A stretch of 64,000 bases of DNA from Amyelois transitella (taxonomy: Eukaryota; Arthropoda; Insecta; Lepidoptera; Pyralidae), in NCBI RefSeq assembly GCF_032362555.1, contig NC_083526.1, positions 3,616,001 to 3,680,000 on the forward strand, written 5' to 3'. The notes beneath the pieces were generated by a model. The model saw nothing but the letters and a program-made list of their open reading frames with translations, ran no database searches and was not told the DNA's origin. The stretch's first letter is position 1, and every line of letters begins with the position of its first letter. Below, piece after piece: positions 56,354 to 64,000 of this stretch. A program made the position numbers and the translations under genes.

Positions 56354-59300
56354 ATGTGTCCCATTTGGCCTCTCCATCTGATCATCATCTACCTCCTGGC
56401 GCTGTGCCCGCTGTGGGTGTTCTGCCAGGCGGTGCCCAACCTCCTCGCCAGCTTCACCCCCGACCTGGTCTCCGTGCACATGGACGACTACTACTACGTA
56501 GATGTTGCTGTCTCTGGTGAATATCGTTATAGTATTATATTTATGCAATCCATATATTGTAATATATGGATTGCAATAAGAATACTCCTTACTCCTACTA
56601 CCTGTGTTTTTTTTCTGTTTTTCTTTTTCTTAGGATGCAATAAAGAGTCTATCTATCTATCTTGTTACAGGCACGGGAATGCAACCCGGCGACAGTTTCG
56701 GGTTATCAACGGTGAACAATCACATAGCTACAGGGGAATGGAATTCCACGTATCAACTGATAGAGACCACGGACCGGTGGGAAGGGAGGATAAGGGTCAG
56801 AGGGAACTTTTTAGGTAATTACTAGCTGTCCCGGCAAACGTTGTTTTGTTACATAAATATTTTTTAAGTAATTTCTAGTTAAAAAAAATGTTATGGGTGG
56901 ACAACCCTTATCACTAAAGGGTATGAAAAATAGATGTTGGCCGATTTTCAGACCTACTCAATATGCTCACAAATTTCATGAGAATCGGTCAAGCCGTTTC
57001 GGAGGAGTACGGGAACGAACATTGTGACACGAGAATTTTATATATAATAATTCTAGTTCCCATATTGCGAAACGATAAATATGAGCCCCTATAACTAATA
57101 AATACAAGGCAAGATCTTGGGCAGAAGGAACATTGGACAACGACAAATCTATTAACCAGTTTCTAAGTCAGACTTACTTACTGTAAACTTTACATCAAAT
57201 ATTCAACAGCTTTTTGCCAATTGTCAGTCGTTCTTACTTCGAATTCAAATTTTTTGTAGTTTTGTTTTTATCTTGTTTGGAAAAGTTGCCAAAGATATGC
57301 TGTTATTGCTAATCAGATACCTACTACCTTTCGTTCGACGAAGATATTCTTTGTTGATCCAAATTCCTCCTTATTTTTAACCGCCTTCAAAAAAAAACTA
57401 TTTGTCAGTTTGACCTGTATGTATGTCCGCGATTGTCTCGCGTTTTGCAACGACCGACTTTGATGCAGTTTTCAGGAAACTGTTTGTTACACTTAGTTTT
57501 AAAAATTTAACTCTTTTAGCAAATGTTATTGAGAATCTTCAATTGTTTTAATTAATAATATCTTTTATTCCAGGTAGAACAGACTTGAGTGTGGAAGGGA
57601 GGCGGGGCGCGGCGGCGTTCCCGGTAAACAACTCGCTGCCCGTGGTGGTCACGAGGCCGGTCCGGGTCATTGACAGGGTGTTCACCTCCAGTGTTGCCAC
57701 ATTTGTATGTTATTTACTTATTTTTTTATTTTTACTAATTTATGTACACAGAAAACATCACATCAAATATAATCACGTCTATATCCCTTGCGAGGTAGAC
57801 AGAGCCAACAGTCTTGTAAAGACTGATAGGCCACGTTTTGGTTGTTTGGGTTAATGATAGAATTTAGGTTCAAATAGTGACAGGTTGCTAGCCCATCGCC
57901 TAAAAGAAGAATCCCAAGTTTATAAGCCTACCCCTTAGTCGCCTTTTACGACATCCATGGGAGAGAGATGGAGTGGTCCTATTCTTTTTTCTGTTGGTGC
58001 CGGGAACCACACGGCACAGAAAACATCGAGACTGATAAACACAAGAAACAAAATTACAAAAGTTCTATCTGTCACCTGGATGGTCGCATTAAGCTTTGAA
58101 GTCTAGGTAAAGCAGATTTTAGTATAGAAGGTGTTTTTAGTAGGTACCCAGAGTACTAAAGCGAACGCTTCAATTGGACGCATATACCAGCCCCCGTAGC
58201 GTGACACGCGTGACGCCATTTTTATCGCGCGAAAAACTATTGCTGTCTCGTTTCACGTCATAATAAAAAGCGAAACAGCGATAATTTTTCGTGCGATAAA
58301 AGCTGCCGCTGTCATTTAGTACCTATTGACTTACGAACCTTCAAGTTTTTCTAGTTACTACATACATACATATACATAATACGTCTATATCCCTTGCGGG
58401 GTAGACAGAAAAAACAGTCTTGCAAAGAGTGATAGGTCACGTTCAGCTGTTTGGCTTAATGATAGAATTGAGATTCAAATAGTGATAATAGAAGAATCCC
58501 TAGTTCATTAGCCTATCCTTCAGTCGCCTTTAAAAACATCCATGGGAAAGAGATGGAGTAGTCCTATTCTTTAGCGCCGGGAACCACACGGCACCTAGTT
58601 CTAGTAACTAATTTTAAATATTTTTCAGGTGTCCCTCATCTTCATAAACTTCGGGTGCGCGATGCACTGGCCCACGGTGAAGGAGGTGGTGAAGAAACCT
58701 ATAGGGCCCGCCATCGGCATGGTCGGCCAGTTTCTGTTCATGCCATTGGTAAATAAATATATAAATAAATATAAATATACACGGGACAGATTACACTGAT
58801 TGAGTTAGCCTCGAAGTAAGTTCGAGACTTGTGTCACGAGATACTAACTCAACGATACTATATTTTATAATAAATACTTATATAGATAAACATCCAAGAC
58901 CCAGGCCAATCAGAAAAAGTTCTTTTCTCATCATGCCCTGGCCAGGATTCGAACCCGGGACCTCCGGTGTCGTGTCACAGACAAGCGTACTACCGCTGCG
59001 CCACAAGGGCAAATATTGTTCATTTCTTCCTTGAAATGTAAACTGTTGTTATATTATGTTAAAAATAATTCCGGATGCTACCAGGGTAAAATTGATGAAC
59101 TTATATACTTGTGAATGTATGTTATGTTTTCATACAAAAAAACTAAGCCGATTTTGATGATATTTTGGCACAGAGTACGTACTCTTCGTTCGTATATTAG
59201 TAGTAGTTTCTTTAACAATCTTTTATAGTCTTAAATAATGAAAGTATATTATTATAGAACTAAAAATTAATTTCGTAAAAAAGTTCACTCGATCCATCCA

Positions 59301-62300
59301 CGGCGGCTGTTTACCATCAATGAGTAGTGCATTCATCGCCATCCGTCCACACTATTTACAAAGAGATAATACAAAGATTTGTATTATTGTATGTTTCTAA
59401 CGAATAAACTCAAAAGTTCTGTATTGATTTTCACGAAATTTGGCACAGACATAGAATCTATTCGATATTACTCGAGGATGCTTGGTTGTTTTCTTGGATT
59501 TCTCACGGGAGCGATGCCTCGCGCAAAATCTAGTCTATAATTTTGCCGCTGTAAGACTTTTAAGGTGCCGCTACCTATCCATTAGCCGCAAACAAAACCC
59601 ACCAACTTATATAATTTATCTGTGTAATCTGACCCGTAGATATTCATTTATTTGATTGCTGCATACAAAACCCACCAACTTATATAATTTATCTATGTAA
59701 TCTGACCCCTTCATATTTATTTATTAGATTTTTTTTTTCTATATTCCAGATCTCGTTCGGCCTAGGTTTCCTCATCTTCCCGGACACTCCAGAGATGCGC
59801 CTGGGCATGTTCTTCACGGGCGTGTCTCCCGGCGGCGGAGCCTCCAACATCTGGACCTTCATCCTCGGGGGAAACCTGAACTTGTCTCTCGCCATGACTT
59901 CTATGTCCACTCTACTGTCGTTTGGTGAGGAATCTTTTGAGTGATAATAATATGGGCCTTTTGAAAGGCATACAAGTCAAAGTTACTTCTTTTAAGAATT
60001 TTGTTTATGTACCTGTGTATCTCTTTATACTTACTTTTTTCACATTACGCAATAACTTCTATGCGAAATCAAATACGGTTTTAACATTTTCAAAATTATA
60101 TTCGTTATATTATTATTACGTTCATGTAGTCACGTCTATATCCCTTGTGGGGAAGACAGGGCAAACAACTAGAAAAGTCACATTGAGCTTTAATGATTTA
60201 TGCTTAAGGTTAAATAATGGAATTGAGATTCCAATAGTTACATGTTCCCATCGCCAAGAAACAAGAATCCCAAGTTGTAATCCTTGCCGTTAGTCGCCCT
60301 TTTACGACATCCATAAGAAAGATAAGTAGTTCTTAAGAGCCAATACGGCACCCAGCTTAGAATAAAATTTATGATAGATATTTCATCACACATTTTCACA
60401 ATAAATACTTCTCTTCCAGCCGTGATGCCCGCCTGGCTGTTCTCCCTCGGGCAAGTGGTATTCGCGAACGCCAACATCGGAGTGCCGTACACTCGGATAG
60501 CCACGTTCGTGATAGGCCTCCTAGTACCTTTGGGTATAGGGCTGGCCATGCAAAAATGGACGCCAAAGTTAGCGGCGTTCATGGTCCGAATTCTAAAAGG
60601 ATTCTCGACGACGCTACTTTTGTTCATCATAGTGTTCGCTATAGTGACAAATTTGTATATATTTGAGCTGTTCACGTGGCAGGTTAGTGTTTTTTGTTTG
60701 TTGCTATTTGTAGTTAAGAAGTGTCTCTCTAGAACCTGGGGTTTAATACGGGGTGTATTACAACCCAAAAGTGGGGAGTCAGGTTTTATAAATAATGGGT
60801 AGAAGGAAATTTTAATTTTCACTTTGTACAGTTTTAATGTTAAATAATTTCATTCTATTTTTAACCCACGCCGAAAAAACCACGAGATATTATAAAGTAT
60901 GTAAAATCATAGCTTCCGAACTGATGAACCGATTTTAATTTTGTTGATTAAAGAAGGTTTTAAGAAATTGAGAATGTTTTAAGCTTTGAGTGAAATCGGT
61001 CCAAGATGGCCGCCGCCACAAGATGTCGGATTAATCTTTTCCACGATTAGTTTAATAAGCACAACCCCCAATATTGAGTCAAACTAAATTGAGTCGTAGA
61101 ATAAGATTCGAAATTCGAATCAAGACATTGATTTGAAATCATTTTCGAAATTAAATTTTTAATATTATTTTTTTCAGATAATAGTAGCGGGCATGGGCAT
61201 CCCGTGGCTGGGGTACATGTTCGGGTACGCGCTCGCTCGCATTCTCAAGCAGCCCCACGCGGACGCGTTGGCCATCTCTATAGAGACGGGCATTCAGAAC
61301 ACCGGCATCTCTATATTCTTGTTGCGGTACGCGCTGGATCAGCCTGAGGCGGATCTCACCACGGGTAAGGGGATATAAACCATCTCCGGAGGTCTTCTGG
61401 GTGACTCTTTGGCTGGTCAAGCAAATTCTTCCAGCTACTTCCCAAGAGACTTATTGTACTCTAACGTCTTTTCCTGTTAGCGTCAATTTTGATTACATCA
61501 TCTCTCTTGGGAGGAGCCTGGAGTGCGCCTTACGACCATTAGCCTGGATTACCCTGGATTGGGTGAGTCAGGTTTTTGCACGAAGCAACTACCATCTAAT
61601 CCCCGCAACCTTTGCAGGGGAATCTAATCCATATTAGATCATGCATTGCAATGCACTAGATGAAGGCCTATTCCCTTATACGACCACAATATTATAGTAC
61701 TATTGTTCATAATACCAACGTATTTGTTCGCAGTGGTGCCAGTATCAGTGGCCATCATGACGCCGATCCCCATGACCTGCATTTACATCTACCAGAAGAT
61801 AGCGGCTTGGTGAGTTACCTTTGATAAGCTTTGTTTGTCTCTAGCTAGAAAATATAACCAACCCGGATAAAACACACATGAAACGAGAAAATTTGTGATA
61901 AATTTTTCGATATCTCCAATATTTTTTTTTCTATTTATGAAAACTATAATAATTTAAACGTAAATCAGTAAAAATATTATAAATAATAAACGTAATCTAA
62001 AAAAATCTAGTTAAAAGTCTTTTAGTTAATTTTTTTGGGTTTTAAAAAACGTTTTGTTTTTCCCTGGTTGGTTATATAAGTCACTGGTTTGTAATCGTTC
62101 GGAAAGTAAAGTTAAAAAATACACACTTTAGTTATATTTGGGGAAAATTTTTTTACGTAAATATTAAATTTACGTAAAAAGTTTTAAGATTATGTATATG
62201 ATTAAGATATATCTCTGACTAAACTCCTAACAAATTTTAATTTGTTAAATATGGATGTTTGTTAGTGATTTTCATATTAACTGGGGTTTGTGGGAAAGTC

Positions 62301-63787
62301 TTTTGATATGTTGTGTGTTGTCAAGGGTGAATAATTTTCAATTGTAATGGGAGCATCGAACAAATTAGATTTTATATTTAGATTGTTAATGTATTTTTTA
62401 TTATTGGCTCAAATCATTCTTGTAAAAATGCAAATGTCTGCATATTGGTATGTTTTTTTTTTAAATGGTTCACTTTTCAATTCATTGGGAATTCAGATTA
62501 GATATATAAAAAAATAAAAAAGTTAATTTTTTTTTTCAAAATTCTTCAAACAATTTTTTTTTTATTTTCATATTACATTATTCGTCACGAACATCATTAC
62601 ATTCCGATTGTCGTCCTAGTTTGGGAGGTATGTCGAAACAATTAAATTTATACGGTGGCGGGACTCTCACTCACATTGGGAAAATGCATGTTTTTGTTTG
62701 GGAGTAACGGGAAATTGTGTGTGTGTTGAATAAATTTTGACTAATAATGTATGCCTCAATCTTGAGAAAATGCTTGGTTATACAGTATATGATATGAGTG
62801 AAACAGTTTTTTCAAACCTTCGTGATTTTTATAGTACCTATTGTAGTCATAAATTTTTATGCCTAGCAAAATAAAAAATAACTAAATTTAAATGGGATAA
62901 ATTATGAAATTATCATAAAAGGCTGACTACTTAATCGCTGAATTTCTTTATTTGATCTCCAGTACAAACATAACTTTTTTTGTATTTTTATTTTTCATTA
63001 TTATCTCGTATCAATTCTGTTTCACTCATAGTCTTATTGTTTTCGGATTTATTGTGCTTAAGACGAGAACTTACATAGTTTAGCCGCAAAATAATCCTCT
63101 TAAAATTTTTGTGTGCGGGATTCTTCCAAATTTTGTTTATGGAAAAAATGGCCTTCTTGGAAAAACGTAGATTAGTGTGTGACTAAAACTATCTAGTTAT
63201 GTTCCTTGTTACTATAATTTCGTTGAATTTAAGCTTAATCTTTGTGATTTGATTTGTGTTATTAATAATTTATCTGTCAACCGTCTGGAAACCATCTTGA
63301 ATATTTTTTATTAATCAAGACGGTTGCCAGACCGAGCCTTATTTTAGTGAATAACAATATTCAATAATCGATGAATAATATAATATAATTATATTATATA
63401 TATAATATAATTAGTCCGAGAAAATCCTAAATTCCTTCACCCCAAACCGGAGAACGAGGTCATCTTTCCAACATTGTTCTGTCTTGTGTATAGTCGCCTG
63501 AGGAGAAACTTGATCCGCCTATGTTTTTGTTTTGTATGAAGAGAATGTCATGTTTATCTGCAGGCGAATACACTTAACTTAATTGATTCGCGGACGTGTG
63601 ACGTAATGTCAGGTCAAGAATACCCATAGAGTACGACATAAAAAGGTGTAAAATTTGACAAGATTTCCGTTTCCGCAGTGTCGCAAACAGAAATCAACAC
63701 CGGAAAATTGTCGAAGACCTCACTCCAGTATCAGAGCGAGTCGAGCCCGACGTCGTCGCAGCCGCTGATGTCGAAAAACGAAGCTGA
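56354..63787 (+). CDS. SLC10-family (sodium/bile acid symporter-like, P3-type) transporter
   Basis: Nine coding exons: 56354-56516 (exon from 56340), 56671-56814, 57574-57704, 58629-58748, 59750-59924, 60420-60682, 61178-61364, 61734-61809, 63679-63787; 1368 nt, 455 aa, all GT-AG and in phase. Residues 1-22 form a signal peptide (IIIYLLALCPLWVFCQA). A ~110-aa luminal or extracellular domain follows, with N-glycosylation sequons (WNSTYQ, VNNSLP). About nine membrane segments then span ~143-418. SBF-family marks: GVSPGGGASNIWT (~211) and SIETGIQNTGIS (~366), whose Glu and Gln correspond to Na-binding residues in characterised bile-acid symporters. The long N-domain and length fit SLC10A3/P3-like proteins (~477 aa) better than the short ASBT type. 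Substrate unknown. The last exon is also open in a second frame. Confidence 0.9.
56544..56575. repeat. Perfect hairpin, 15-bp arms, 2-nt loop
   Basis: Arms 56544-56558 and 56561-56575 (TGCAATCCATATATT and its reverse complement) around GT, in the 154-base intron right after the first coding exon of the SLC10 gene. Confidence 0.9.
56821..57052 (+). repeat. Non-LTR-type repeat tail (family C) in SLC10 intron
   Basis: 'tagctgtcccggcaaacg', 'gagaatcggtcaagccgtt' and 'acgagaattttatata' mark a well-preserved 3' end of an RTE-like family. It begins 6 bases after the donor at 56815. Confidence 0.6.
57765..58018 (+). repeat. Family A interspersed repeat, best full copy
   Basis: About 255 bases: lead-in of CATA/ATAA, 'cacgtctatatcccttgcg', 'ggtagacagagccaacag', the small hairpin AGTCTT..AAGACT, 'gattcaggtt..caaatagtgacagg', 'ttgctagcccatcgcctaaa', 'cccaagtttataagcc', 'agtcgccttttacgacatcc', 'atgggagagagatggagtgg', then 'gccgggaaccacacggcac'. 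No protein frame, tRNA head or inverted ends are seen. The start side is usually next to (CATA)n or (ATGT)n. Class unknown; a SINE or a non-autonomous DNA element are both possible. Confidence 0.9.
58361..58594 (+). repeat. Family A interspersed repeat
   Basis: Forward copy with a short internal deletion after 'caaatagtga'. It ends 'gccgggaaccacacggcac' 34 bases before the acceptor of the SLC10 exon at 58629. Confidence 0.88.
58751..59010 (-). mobile_element. tRNA-derived SINE (family B) abutting a splice donor
   Basis: On the minus strand the head GCCCTTGTGGCGCAGCGG with A and B boxes (GGGTTCGAATCCTGGCC) begins at 59010. The body matches the copy at 17158-17351, and the AT-rich tail (TTTATATTTATTTAT) runs into the donor gtaaataaat at 58749. 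A short TSD could not be fixed because of the simple-sequence tail. Confidence 0.88.
59592..59709. repeat. 73-bp tandem duplication
   Basis: 'acaaaacccaccaacttata' onward repeats once with a 73-base period (59592 and 59665). About 44 bases are almost identical, with one change (tctgtgta to tctatgta). It lies just before exon 59750. Confidence 0.85.
60126..60352 (+). repeat. Family A interspersed repeat
   Basis: Forward, full-span but diverged copy: 'gtcacgtctatatcccttgt' to 'aagagccaatacggcac'. It ends 67 bases before the exon at 60420. Confidence 0.8.
61810..63678. other. Last intron of SLC10 gene
   Basis: AT-rich, no exon recognised. An imperfect inverted repeat lies near 63280-63335 (GTCTGGAAACCATCTTGA against its near-complement, 16 of 18). 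An AT palindromic tract lies at 63380-63410. Confidence 0.5.
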
Positions 63788-64000
63788 GCGGGTCTAACGT
63801 TGTTATGTCGCTGTTGTATGCTTGTAGTATGCCGGACTTGATAGCTTGGGTCAAATTATTGACTATTGTCGATAAATTTTATAGATGTAAATGTTGATGT
63901 TGAAAACTTTAAATGCTTTTGCAAAAGGAATTTATGAAATAGATGTCAGTTGCTTAAGAAAGTAAGTTTGAGTTATTTTTTTTTTTTGTTTTTACTGTTA
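63788..64000 (+). other. 3' UTR region of SLC10 gene
   Basis: Sequence past the stop codon. No AATAAA is seen before the window ends, so the transcript end may lie outside. Confidence 0.4.

Noticed and set aside
56282-56548. Minus-strand frame over the first SLC10 exon
   Set aside because: Shadow of a GC-rich coding exon; the plus strand has the signal peptide and splice sites.
60238-60822. 194-codon minus-strand frame
   Set aside because: Antisense of the SLC10 exon at 60420-60682 and of a family A repeat.

Overview
The window is nuclear DNA of a moth or butterfly (Lepidoptera). The evidence is AT-rich intergenic and intronic sequence, short GC-richer exons with GT-AG introns, insect-type single-copy genes, and many lepidopteran-style interspersed repeats (tRNA-headed SINEs, BEL/Pao, Jockey-like and mariner elements, and a roughly 260-bp repeat seen about 25 times). 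I cannot name the species. There is no operon logic here; the genes are independent.

Layout. 1-14150: gene-poor and repeat-rich. It holds a THAP-domain remnant (~1.8 kb), GC-rich islands (2.57-2.70 and 5.88-6.13 kb), an (AT)n tract, a small LTR retrotransposon carrying a Jockey-like LINE inside its left LTR (7857-9932), and a fold-back element with ~595-bp inverted arms (11146-13143). 14387-18385 (+): nine-exon gene for the TFIIH subunit p34 (GTF2H3/Tfb4), with two GC-AG introns in a row. 21092-23010 (-): a small gene with the PRR15-type 'SRSGR' motif. 26316-42509 (-): the mitochondrial E3 ubiquitin ligase MARCHF5 in four coding exons. Its ~9-kb second intron contains a young, internally deleted BEL/Pao retrotransposon (30704-36219) in the same orientation. 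46.2-63.8 kb (+): an SLC10-family (sodium/bile-acid-symporter-like, P3-type) membrane transporter. Its likely non-coding first exon lies at ~46.3-46.45 kb, separated from the nine coding exons (56354-63787) by a ~10-kb intron that contains a DD41D-type mariner.

Most interesting points. (1) MARCHF5 exon 2 reads in frame past its canonical donor for 59 more hydrophobic codons to a second phase-0 donor. That extension resembles the preceding exon segment, suggesting an internal duplication and an alternative isoform with extra membrane segments. The same frame finally stops inside an AATAAA. (2) GTF2H3 has two consecutive introns with the identical GC donor gcatgt. (3) The fold-back element has near-identical ~595-bp arms. 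(4) Perfect hairpins with 2-5-nt loops recur in introns, including two adjacent ones that share the loop ACTC. (5) The BEL element lacks RNase H and integrase cores yet keeps one long open frame and almost identical LTRs. All gene models here are read by eye from splice signals and remembered family sequences; no alignment or expression data were available.
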